DNA of 64,000 nt from UBA6168 sp964423205. Its GTDB lineage: Bacteria > Bacteroidota > Bacteroidia > Chitinophagales > Saprospiraceae. Made by a program: the position numbers and the translations under genes. The notes under the pieces were generated by a model that saw only the letters and a program-made list of their open reading frames with translations, searched no databases and was not told where the DNA came from. The DNA lies in NCBI GenBank assembly GCA_964423205.1, contig CAYRDX010000001.1, positions 62,001 to 126,000 on the forward strand, given 5' to 3'. Below, in pieces: positions 1 through 7,942 of this stretch (position 1 is its first letter; each line of letters opens with the position of its first letter).

Positions 1-531
1 TTCTTTGACAAAGCAGCCGCCTCTGACCCATTTTGCAGTGAAGCCCTTTATGGAATTGGCCAATGTTACGCACACCAAAAAGACTGGAGGAAGGCAATTG
101 ATATTTACAGAAAAGCAATTTTGCTGGAAGACAGGCAGGAGGAATATTATGCTGCCATTTCACAAGCATATACTCAGGTCGGCAATTATAAAAAGGCAGA
201 ATATTATCTGCGCGGCGCTTCCGATATTGCCCCGGAAGAACCTAAATACTGGATTGAACTTTCCAAATTTCTTATTGAAAGAAACAGACCGGAAGATGCC
301 CTGGAGAGTCTAGAAGAGGCAGAAGAATACACCTTCGGTTCGGAAATCCTTTACTGCAGGAGTGCGTGTTTGTTTATACTTGGAAGAAAGAAGGAGGCCC
401 TTCTAGCCTTAGAAGATGCTCTTTTTGAAGATTTCGATTCCCATAACTCCCTGTTCAATTTTGTGCCTGTCCTGGAACAAGACAAAGAGGTAAAGGCTGT
501 CATCGCAACTTTGAAACCAGATATGTCATGA
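1..531 (+). CDS. TPR-repeat protein, 5' end missing
   Basis: The reading frame is open from the first base of the window, so only the C-terminal 176 residues are present. The visible part shows tetratricopeptide-like helical pairs (ALYGIGQCYAHQKDWRKAI, then YYAAISQAYTQVGNYKKAE, then KYWIELSKFLIERNRPEDAL), spaced about 34 residues apart. TPR arrays usually act as protein-protein scaffolds; no catalytic domain is visible here. The gene ends with TGA at 529-531 and a strong terminator follows. The partner and role cannot be told from this fragment. Confidence 0.85.
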   Translation, partial: FFDKAAASDPFCSEALYGIGQCYAHQKDWRKAIDIYRKAILLEDRQEEYYAAISQAYTQVGNYKKAEYYLRGASDIAPEEPKYWIELSKFLIERNRPEDALESLEEAEEYTFGSEILYCRSACLFILGRKKEALLALEDALFEDFDSHNSLFNFVPVLEQDKEVKAVIATLKPDMS

Positions 532-618
532 GAATGGGAAATGTGTGGAAGCAACCACTGTTCTAATTAGCTGCTATCAGAAAGCTTAAGTTTTATTCTA
601 ATCCAAACATATTTGAAG

Positions 619-651
619 CGGCACCTGAATTTCGGGTGCCGTCTTTTTTTT
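619..651 (+). terminator. Rho-independent terminator of the TPR gene
   Basis: CGGCACCTGA at 619-628 pairs with TCGGGTGCCG at 632-641 (one G-T pair), with a 3-nt loop. A T-run follows at about 644-651. It lies 90 bp after the TPR stop codon. Confidence 0.9.
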
Positions 652-681
652 ATTTGTTCTGCGGTCCAATCTGTTTAAAAC

Positions 682-835
682 AAAAAAACCCTGTCAAACA
701 ACTTGACAGGGACAAAACAAAAAACAAACACTATGAACAAACACTATTCTTGGGTTCTTTTGGGAGTGGGTGAGAAAAAGTCCCCCGATTAGGACGGGGG
801 CTACATAAAAAACAAAAACTATGAACAAACACTCA
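682..835. repeat. Tandemly duplicated hairpin plus short-ORF unit
   Basis: Two copies of a unit lie about 90 bp apart. Each has an A-run, a GC-rich hairpin, an A-rich stretch, and the start ATGAACAAACAC (at 733 and about 821). Hairpin 1 is CCCTGTCAA (689-697) with TTGACAGGG (703-711). Hairpin 2 is CCCCCG (782-787) with CGGGGG (795-800). The A-runs at 682-688 and 775-779 would make both hairpins terminators on the minus strand. The first short ORF (733-792) would encode 19 residues starting MNKHYSWVLLGVG. Neither strand gives a complete, sensible attenuator, because no minus-strand gene follows. The rest of this 832-bp spacer (841-1286) is A+T-rich with no gene seen. Confidence 0.5.
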
Positions 836-1286
836 CCCTATATCTTGTGTGAAATCGGGATGGGTAATTTAACGCAGTCCCTTTTTCACAGTTTCATTTC
901 TATACCAAGTATTTCAATTGATTTATCGAGGTCACTTATACTAAAAAAATCAATTTAGTCTTTTTTACATCTTTCAACAATAATGCCAAGAATTCACTAT
1001 TCTAACCATTACACTTGCTCAACTTACTTAATGAGTACCTTTCAACTATACAACAAAATTGTTAATAACTGTATTTTAATCAATACTTAGCCAGCAGTGA
1101 CATTTTACTAACTGGAGAAAGGTGGGAGTCATAAAAGTGTTCAATGGAAGTAGTTGTGCAAATACATCTGGACTAGGCTCTTAAGCCTGATGATTAATAC
1201 TATTATCAACCCACATATGTGACAATCTGATTAAAGTATTTGTATGGGTTTTATTTTTTGTCGGGCACTATTCCATTTTTGCAGAG

Positions 1287-1319
1287 TTGAGTATTTAAAA
1301 CATTTTTATCCTAATTTTG
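1287..1319 (+). promoter_or_regulatory. Bacteroidota-type promoter for the redoxin gene
   Basis: TTG at 1287-1289 and TAATTTTG at 1312-1319 match the TTG/TAnnTTTG consensus with a 22-nt spacer. The -7 box ends 44 nt before the ATG at 1364. Confidence 0.55.
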
Positions 1320-1363
1320 TCTAAATAAATTCTGGAAAATTTTTTAACACAAAATCTCTTCAA

Positions 1364-2011
1364 ATGAAAAAGAACTATTCGGTCATTCCTTTCCTGGCTT
1401 TATTGGCAGGTTTCCTTCTTTTCATCGGTTTCAAAAATTCATCAGAAAGTCCTGTGGAAAATACCGGGCTACAAGTCGGACAAACCGCTCCGGACTTCAA
1501 CTTAAAAAACATTGATGGCAGTATGGTATCCCTAGCAAGCGTGAACAAGTCATATTCAGGTAAACTTGAAGGATACATTGTCATTTTTACCTGCAATACC
1601 TGCCCCTGGGCAGTTATGTATGAAGACCGCATCATTGAGTTACACAACACTTATGCTCCAAAGGGCTGGCCGGTTATCGCCATTCAGCCCAATGATGTAG
1701 AGCTAAAACCCGGCGATAGTTTCGAAGAAATGAAAGTTCGTGCCAAAGACAAAGGATTTCCATTTGCCTATCTTTTGGATGATAAGCAAGAAGTATTTCC
1801 GGCTTATGGAGCAACCAGAACTCCACATGTTTACCTGTTGGACAAGTCTAAAAAGATCAGATACATTGGAGCCATTGACAATAATCCGCAGGATGCAGAT
1901 GCCGCTTCAGAAAAATATGTTGAAAGCGCTATTACTTCAGTAGTTGCTGGTAAAAGTCCCCAGCCAGATTTTACAAAAGCTGTAGGTTGTACAATCAAAT
2001 CCAAAAAGTAA
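1364..2011 (+). CDS. Secreted thioredoxin-like redoxin (AhpC/TSA type)
   Basis: This 215-aa protein has an N-terminal hydrophobic segment (residues 7-22) that should act as a signal peptide or anchor. A redoxin fold follows from about residue 37 (VGQTAPDFNLKNIDG). The active site is C77-N-T-C80-P-W, the CxxC thiol pair seen in peroxiredoxin-like proteins of this group. A conserved cis-Pro region (ATRTPHVYLLD) lies near residue 150. The likely role is thiol-disulfide or peroxide chemistry in the periplasm; the substrate is unknown. It stands alone between a strong promoter and a strong terminator. The metal-efflux genes begin directly after, but the terminator suggests separate transcription. 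Confidence 0.85.
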   Translation: MKKNYSVIPFLALLAGFLLFIGFKNSSESPVENTGLQVGQTAPDFNLKNIDGSMVSLASVNKSYSGKLEGYIVIFTCNTCPWAVMYEDRIIELHNTYAPKGWPVIAIQPNDVELKPGDSFEEMKVRAKDKGFPFAYLLDDKQEVFPAYGATRTPHVYLLDKSKKIRYIGAIDNNPQDADAASEKYVESAITSVVAGKSPQPDFTKAVGCTIKSKK

Positions 2012-2076
2012 CCAACTACCATAGACAAAACAGAATTGCCGTTAACAGTAGGTTAATGTCTATGAAAATAATCTTA

Positions 2077-2122
2077 CCGAAAAGCAATCAATAGGGTTCA
2101 TTGATTGCTTTTCGGTTTTTTT
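2077..2122 (+). terminator. Strong Rho-independent terminator of the redoxin gene
   Basis: A perfect 16-bp stem (2077-2092 with 2100-2115) closes a 7-nt loop and is followed by T7 at 2116-2122. A TTG start at 2105 for the next gene would fall inside this stem, so that start is unlikely. Confidence 0.93.
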
Positions 2123-2140
2123 GTTGCAATTTGCAGCGCT

Positions 2141-2578
2141 TTGGTTCAGAAAATAGTCCATATCATCCTTTTAATTGCCGTTTTCTTCAGCTCGGCAGGG
2201 TTTGTTTTGAACAAACATTATTGTCAGAACGAACTCAAAAACGCGGCTTTATACACCACTCCGAAGAGTTGCCACAGCGAGGAAAAGGATAAGGATTGCG
2301 AACACCATTCGGAAAAACCTTCCTGTCACAAACCAGATGAACCTGCCGACAACTGCTGTAACAACCAGTCTGATTATTACAAACTAAAGCAGGACCAACA
2401 GACCGTTTCATTGGAACTGCCCGTCCTGAATCACCCGGTGTTGTTGAACGCTATCCTGGTTGGTCTGCCACAAATTGTATCTGTAGAATTCTTCGCTGAA
2501 AATCCTGTTTTCCTAAGGTATAAACCCCCAATTGTCCACAAGGACATATTGCCCTTCATCCAATCCTTCCTTTGTTAG
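2141..2578 (+). CDS. HYC_CC_PP family small protein
   Basis: The three sequence marks that name this family are all present: NKHYC after the N-terminal hydrophobic helix, a CC pair (DNCCNN) in the middle, and KPP near the C-terminus. The family is common in Bacteroidota next to heavy-metal RND pumps; its biochemical role is not known. The Cys/His-rich middle (CHSEEKDKDCEHH, CHKPDEP) fits periplasmic metal binding, which is inference. The frame stays open back to a TTG at 2105, but that codon lies in the upstream terminator stem. TTG 2141 gives a normal start, LVQKIVHIILL, for a signal helix. No in-frame ATG exists, so the exact start is uncertain. The CusA-like pump begins 120 bp downstream. 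Confidence 0.8.
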   Translation: MVQKIVHIILLIAVFFSSAGFVLNKHYCQNELKNAALYTTPKSCHSEEKDKDCEHHSEKPSCHKPDEPADNCCNNQSDYYKLKQDQQTVSLELPVLNHPVLLNAILVGLPQIVSVEFFAENPVFLRYKPPIVHKDILPFIQSFLC

Positions 2579-2698
2579 AGTACAGCATGCGCCTCTGACA
2601 AATGCCTGATAATGTATTGTTTATCGCAACACTTTCAGATATTTGTCTCGTTACCAGTCTCTCGTATAATTCATTTATAACCGACACGAGAATAAGCC

Positions 2699-5600
2699 AT
2701 GCTAAACAATGTAATTCGCTATTTTCTTGAGAACAAGTTCATAACAATACTGGTCGTTGTCGTCTTTACGGCATGGGGTATTGCCACTGCTCCTTTTGAA
2801 TGGAATACCTTCCTTCCAAAAGACCCTGTACCGGTTGATGCCATTCCCGACATCGGTGAAAATCAGCAAATCGTGTTCACCGACTGGATGGGCCGCAGCC
2901 CTCAGGACGTTGAAGACCAGATTACTTACCCCTTAACGACTTTCCTTCTTGGAATACCCGGTGTTAAAGCTATCCGCTGCACTTCCATGTTCGGTTTTTC
3001 GAGCATCTACGTCATTTTTGAAGATGATGTGGAGTTCTATTGGAGTCGTTCCCGGATACTCGAAAAACTGAACTCGATCCCGGCAGGCCTGCTACCGCCT
3101 GGTGTGCAGCCAACTCTTGGCCCGGATGCCACAGCACTTGGACAAGTTTATTGGTACACGTTGGAAGGGCGCGATCCGGATGGAAATCCCACCGGTGGCT
3201 GGGACCTTCATGAAATCAGAACTGTACAGGACTTTTATGTTAAGTACGCTCTCAACGCTGTTGAAGGTGTGTCCGAAGTGGCTTCTGTTGGCGGTCAGAT
3301 GAAGGAGTATCAGATTGACGTAAATCCCGACGCTCTGAAGGCCTATAACATCCCATTGCAGGAAGTCATGATGGCCATCCAAAAATCCAACCGGGATGCC
3401 GGAGCGGAAACTGTGGAAATCAATAAGGCAGAGTACATGGTAAGGGGATTGGGGTATGTGAAGAGTGTAGAAGACCTGGAAAAGGCCGTTGTAATGGTCA
3501 ATAACAACGTACCCATCCGGATAAAGGATATTGCTGTTGTGACAACCGGACCTGCCACCCGAAGGGGAATTCTCGACAAGGACGGTGCTGAAGTAGCTGG
3601 AGGCGTGGTTGTAGCCCGTTATGGTTCCAATCCACTCTTTGTCATCAACGGTGTAAAAGAAAAAATCAAGGAGATAGCTCCCGGTCTTCCAAAAAAGACC
3701 CTCGCAGATGGCACAGTTAGTCAGTTAACCATCGTCCCTTTTTACGACCGCACCCAACTGATTCGTGAAACACTGGGAACATTGGAAGAGGCCCTATCAC
3801 ATGAGGTGCTCATCAGCATCATTGTGGTTATTGTGCTGGTCTTGAACCTGCGTGCTTCATTGATGATTTCCAGCATGTTGCCACTCGCTGTGCTGATGAC
3901 CTTCATCGTGATGCGTTATACGGGTGTCGATGCCAATATCGTAGCATTGTCAGGTATAGCCATAGCCATCGGTGTAATGGTTGACGTAGCAGTCGTCTTT
4001 GTTGAAAACATTTTACGGCACCTCGATTTGCCGGAAAACAAAGGCGCCAAAGGCAGAGAACTACTTGAAGTAGTGTACCGGGGAACCGCAGAGGTTTCTG
4101 GTGCAATTACCACAGCACTTGCAACCACTATCGTAAGCTTCCTTCCCGTATTTGCCATGGAGGCAGCCGAAGGAAAATTGTTTAAGCCATTGGCTTTTAC
4201 CAAGACCTATGCTCTTGGGGCTGCTTTTTTGCTCGGTATTATTGTAGTGCCGTCATTGGCGCACATGATGCTCTCCATCAATTTGGACAAGAAAAGGGTG
4301 CGCAACGTTTGGAACATTTCCCTGATAGCAGCAGGCATCCTGCTTGGCATTTATCTTAACTCCTGGTTGGTGACTATTCTGGTCTTGATAGGTTTGAACA
4401 ACCTTTTTACAAACAACCTGAGCCAAAGGTTGAATTTCAGTACTTACTGGAAAGAGAACCTGCCTAACTTGGTAAATGTAGCTCTAACGGTATTTGTCGC
4501 CACTTTTTTCCTAAACCAGAAATGGATGCCTTTGGGACATAATAATTCCGTTTTCGTCAACTACATTTTCGTGCTAAGCATGCTGGGTTTCATACTGACA
4601 GCACTCATGTCGGTTGTCATATTTTATGAACCCATACTGAAATGGTGTCTGAGCAATAAAGTAAAATTCCTGATGGTGCCATTCTTCACCGTCATGTTCG
4701 GTGCTGTGATTTGGATGGGGTGGAACAAAACTTTTGGATTCATTGCCAAAGGGTTTGATAAAATAGGTTGGAATATCAGAACGACAGGAGCCTGGTCAAC
4801 CATGATTCATGAGTTTCCGGGCCTCGGCAAGGAATTTATGCCTGCGCTTGACGAAGGCAGCTTTTTGCTGATGCCGACATCCATGCCACATTCTGGTGTT
4901 GAGGAAAATCAACGGATAGTCGCCCAACTGGATATGGTACTTGCCAACATTCCTGAGGTAGAATTGGCAGTTGGCAAAGCTGGTCGTGCAGAAAGTGCCC
5001 TCGACCCGGCGCCAATATCCATGTATGAAAACGTCATCAACTACAAACCGGAATACATTCTGAATGAAAAAGGCCACCGTGTACCGTTTAAAACTGACAA
5101 ACAAGACAGGTTTATATTGGTATCTGGAGATACGGTTTCCAATGAAGTAGCTTTGATGCTTGGGGTGACCGAAAAAGACCTGATACCCGATCCTAACGGA
5201 CAGTTGTTCAGGAACTGGAGGCCGGAAGTCAAAAGCCCCGATGACATTTGGGATGAGATAGTCCGGGTAACCAAAATACCAGGCGTTACTTCCGCACCGA
5301 AACTTCAGCCAATAGAGACAAGGCTCGTCATGCTTCAGACGGGGATGCGCGCCCCTATGGGCATTAAGGTTTATGGCCCCGACCTGAACACCATTGAACA
5401 ATTCGGAATGCAACTGGAAGGAATACTGAAAGAAGTGCCTTCAGTGAAAGCTGAGGCTGCATTTGCCGACCGGATAGTTGGAAAACCTTACCTGCACCTT
5501 AATATCAACCGGGACGCTATTGCAAGGTATGGTTTGTCAGTTGAGGATATGCAGGAATTCATCGAAACTGCAATTGGTGGAATGATGATTTCATCCACGG

Positions 5601-6541
5601 TCGAAGGCAGAGAGCGCTTTCCTATCCGATTGCGTTACCCGAGGGAGCTTAGGGATGACCCTGTTAAAATGATGAAAATGCTTGTCCCAACTCCGGTCGG
5701 TGTTCAGGTGCCACTTGGCGAGCTGGTTAAAGTGGAATATGAGCGTGGTCCGATGATGATTCGCAGCGAAAACACCTTCCTAACCGGTTATGTGTTGTTC
5801 GACAAAAAAGAAGGTCATGCCGAAGTTGATGTCGTAGATGAAGCTCAACGTTTCATTACCCAAAGGATTGAGTCCGGTGAACTGGTTGTTCCTGCCGGCG
5901 TCAGTTACAAGTTTTCCGGCTCTTATGAAAATCAGGTTCGGGCTGCTAAAAGGCTTTCCATAGTTATCCCGATAAGTCTCATCTTAATCTTCCTGCTGCT
6001 GTTTTTCCAGTTCCGCACCATCATCGCTTCATCTATCCACTTTTCAGGGGTATTTGTAGCCTTCGCCGGTGGCTTCATGATGATTTGGCTCTACGGGCAG
6101 GATTGGTTCCTCAACTTTTCCATTGCGGAAATGAACATGCGGGAACTCTTCCAGATACATCCCATCAATTTAAGTGTGGCAGTCTGGGTGGGATTTATCG
6201 CTTTGTTCGGGATAGCCACGGACGACGGGGTGATTATGGGAACTTACATTCACCAGGTTTTCGAAGAAAGAACCCCGCAGACGGTACCCGAGGTCAGGGC
6301 AGCTGTACTTGAGGCCGGACTGAAGCGGGTACGTCCGGCAATGGTGACTACTGCTACCACAATCATAGCGCTGCTCCCTGTTTTGACATCCACGGGGAAA
6401 GGCTCAGACATCATGGTACCTATGGCCATCCCCACAGTTGGGGGCATGGTCATACAGGTGATGACCATTTTTGTGGTGCCCGTGTTCCAGGCTATCTGGA
6501 GGGAGAATGCCGTAAAAAGAAATGCTGTTAGGAGTCAATAA
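2699..6541 (+). CDS. cusA: CusA/SilA-like heavy-metal RND efflux permease, enlarged
   Basis: This is the inner-membrane proton-driven pump of a tripartite exporter, probably for Cu(I)/Ag(I). It starts MLNNVIRYFLENKF like other CusA/CzcA proteins. It has the TM4 segment GVMVDVAVVFVENILRH near residue 425, a Met-rich porter region, and KAGRAESALDPAPISMYEN near residue 760, which resembles CusA rather than CzcA. The C-terminal repeat ends with FGIATDDGVIMG near residue 1165. At 1280 aa it is about 230 residues longer than the usual 1040-1050. Extra hydrophobic segments sit at about residues 530-640, between TM6 and the second porter domain, with further extra sequence in the C-terminal half. Neighbours encode a TolC-like protein, a CusB-like adaptor and metal-binding proteins. 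The metal is inferred from this context. Confidence 0.93.
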   Translation: MLNNVIRYFLENKFITILVVVVFTAWGIATAPFEWNTFLPKDPVPVDAIPDIGENQQIVFTDWMGRSPQDVEDQITYPLTTFLLGIPGVKAIRCTSMFGFSSIYVIFEDDVEFYWSRSRILEKLNSIPAGLLPPGVQPTLGPDATALGQVYWYTLEGRDPDGNPTGGWDLHEIRTVQDFYVKYALNAVEGVSEVASVGGQMKEYQIDVNPDALKAYNIPLQEVMMAIQKSNRDAGAETVEINKAEYMVRGLGYVKSVEDLEKAVVMVNNNVPIRIKDIAVVTTGPATRRGILDKDGAEVAGGVVVARYGSNPLFVINGVKEKIKEIAPGLPKKTLADGTVSQLTIVPFYDRTQLIRETLGTLEEALSHEVLISIIVVIVLVLNLRASLMISSMLPLAVLMTFIVMRYTGVDANIVALSGIAIAIGVMVDVAVVFVENILRHLDLPENKGAKGRELLEVVYRGTAEVSGAITTALATTIVSFLPVFAMEAAEGKLFKPLAFTKTYALGAAFLLGIIVVPSLAHMMLSINLDKKRVRNVWNISLIAAGILLGIYLNSWLVTILVLIGLNNLFTNNLSQRLNFSTYWKENLPNLVNVALTVFVATFFLNQKWMPLGHNNSVFVNYIFVLSMLGFILTALMSVVIFYEPILKWCLSNKVKFLMVPFFTVMFGAVIWMGWNKTFGFIAKGFDKIGWNIRTTGAWSTMIHEFPGLGKEFMPALDEGSFLLMPTSMPHSGVEENQRIVAQLDMVLANIPEVELAVGKAGRAESALDPAPISMYENVINYKPEYILNEKGHRVPFKTDKQDRFILVSGDTVSNEVALMLGVTEKDLIPDPNGQLFRNWRPEVKSPDDIWDEIVRVTKIPGVTSAPKLQPIETRLVMLQTGMRAPMGIKVYGPDLNTIEQFGMQLEGILKEVPSVKAEAAFADRIVGKPYLHLNINRDAIARYGLSVEDMQEFIETAIGGMMISSTVEGRERFPIRLRYPRELRDDPVKMMKMLVPTPVGVQVPLGELVKVEYERGPMMIRSENTFLTGYVLFDKKEGHAEVDVVDEAQRFITQRIESGELVVPAGVSYKFSGSYENQVRAAKRLSIVIPISLILIFLLLFFQFRTIIASSIHFSGVFVAFAGGFMMIWLYGQDWFLNFSIAEMNMRELFQIHPINLSVAVWVGFIALFGIATDDGVIMGTYIHQVFEERTPQTVPEVRAAVLEAGLKRVRPAMVTTATTIIALLPVLTSTGKGSDIMVPMAIPTVGGMVIQVMTIFVVPVFQAIWRENAVKRNAVRSQ

Positions 6542-6546
6542 AACTT

Positions 6547-6575
6547 AGTGCTTTAGTGCCTTTGTGGCTAAAAAA
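6547..6575. repeat. Dispersed GTGCTTTTGTGGC-type repeat
   Basis: AGTGCTTTAGTGCCTTTGTGG fills the short gap between the pump and the TolC-like gene. Related sequence occurs at 9820-9881, 10857-10936 and 33921-33940, all between genes. Confidence 0.5.
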
Positions 6576-6586
6576 GGAAATCAATC

Positions 6587-7822
6587 ATGAAACCATTGTC
6601 AATTATATTCATCATGCTGTTTGGCCTTTCATCCTGGGGGCAAACACTGGACGATTACGTTCAAATGGCTATCACCAATAGTCCCGGGATAAAAGCAAAG
6701 AAGACGGAGTATCAATCTGCGCTTCAGAAGTTGCCGCAGGCTAAGTCACTGCCTGATCCGCAGGTTAGTGGTTCTTTTTTCTTCAGCCCCATGATGCTGC
6801 CGATGGGCAATCAATTGGGCAGCCTCTCAGCCATGCAGATGTTTCCTTGGCCCGGCACTTTGGATGCCATGGAAAAAGAAGCATCAAGTATGGCAGAGGT
6901 TAAAAAACAATCCATCCTCGTAACGCAAAATGATTTGGTCTTCAAGGTAAAGTCGGCATGGTACCCCATGCTGGAATTGGAGGAAAAGATTCAGATCATG
7001 AAAGCGAACCTGAAGATTTTGGAGACAGAAAAGGAACTGGCAGTCATCATGTTTCAAAACGGAATGGCACCCATGGTGGACGCCATCCGGGCCGACATCA
7101 TGATAGACGAAATGAAAACGGAGATATCCCTGATGGAGCAGATGCGCAAACCATTGGTGTCCACCTTCAACAAAGCTCTGAGCAGGGCAATTGACGAGCC
7201 AGTCAATGTCACAGGAATCTTACCAAATCCTGACCCGGCAGAATTGGCCATGACCGAAACAACTGTCGATGCCAATCCTGCGCTGCACGTTATGGACCGG
7301 CAGGCTGAAGCGGCCAAAGCTGAGGAAGTGGTTGCGGAAACCATGTCAAAACCCATGTTCGGCGCAGGGCTGCAATACATGCCATTGGTCAAAAGAAAGG
7401 AGAGTCATGAAGAAATTCCTCCCAATACTGGCCGGGATATGATCATGCCCATGTTCACCGTGACAGTGCCAATCTGGAAAAAGAAATACAGCGCTGCCAT
7501 CGAAGAACGCAGACTGATGCAGACCATGTTTGCAGATATGAAACAGGATATGAAAAACGACATGGAAGCCATGGTGGAGATGACCATCTATGAAATGGAC
7601 AAGGCAGTGCAAATGATTGCCCTCTACGATTCTCAAGTTGAAAAAACTCAACAAGCAATTGACCTGATGCTTGCGGCATACGCTAATGCAGGTAAACAGT
7701 TCGAAGAAATCCTGCTGCTGCAAATGAAAATTTTCAGGTATCAGGCTGAGAAAGTTACTGCAAAAGCACAGTATCAGCTTGCCAGGGTTAAACTGGAATA
7801 CCTGACGGGTTCTGGAATTTGA
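6587..7822 (+). CDS. TolC-family outer-membrane efflux protein (CusC-like)
   Basis: A 411-aa protein with a signal peptide (MKPLSIIFIMLFGLSSWGQT) and two long helical repeats of the outer-membrane efflux protein family (DYVQMAITNSPGIKAKKTEYQSA at the start; ALYDSQVEKTQQAIDLMLAA and AKAQYQLARVKLEYLTGSG at the end). It should form the trimeric channel of the tripartite pump with the genes on either side. It is unusually rich in Met (for example MMLPMGN, MAPMVDAIRADIMIDEM, RDMIMPMF), which suits soft metals such as Cu(I)/Ag(I), although that is inference. It lies 45 bp after the pump, in the same orientation. Confidence 0.9.
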   Translation: MKPLSIIFIMLFGLSSWGQTLDDYVQMAITNSPGIKAKKTEYQSALQKLPQAKSLPDPQVSGSFFFSPMMLPMGNQLGSLSAMQMFPWPGTLDAMEKEASSMAEVKKQSILVTQNDLVFKVKSAWYPMLELEEKIQIMKANLKILETEKELAVIMFQNGMAPMVDAIRADIMIDEMKTEISLMEQMRKPLVSTFNKALSRAIDEPVNVTGILPNPDPAELAMTETTVDANPALHVMDRQAEAAKAEEVVAETMSKPMFGAGLQYMPLVKRKESHEEIPPNTGRDMIMPMFTVTVPIWKKKYSAAIEERRLMQTMFADMKQDMKNDMEAMVEMTIYEMDKAVQMIALYDSQVEKTQQAIDLMLAAYANAGKQFEEILLLQMKIFRYQAEKVTAKAQYQLARVKLEYLTGSGI

Positions 7823-7942
7823 TAGTTGATGGTTGTTAGTTGTAGGTTGTTAGTTGCAAACACATGTAATGCAATAAGTTGCTGAAAGTATGTATTGAAT
7901 TATTCAACGCAGTTTTTTAGTTCACAAGTAAATTCGTATGAA

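Noticed and set aside
2105..2140. TTG 2105 as start of the HYC_CC_PP protein
   Set aside because: It lies within the 16-bp stem of the upstream terminator; the conserved signal helix begins at 2141 or later.
4796..5413. 205-codon minus-strand ORF inside the CusA-like gene
   Set aside because: It is antisense to a well-conserved RND pump, has no recognisable domain and has no promoter.
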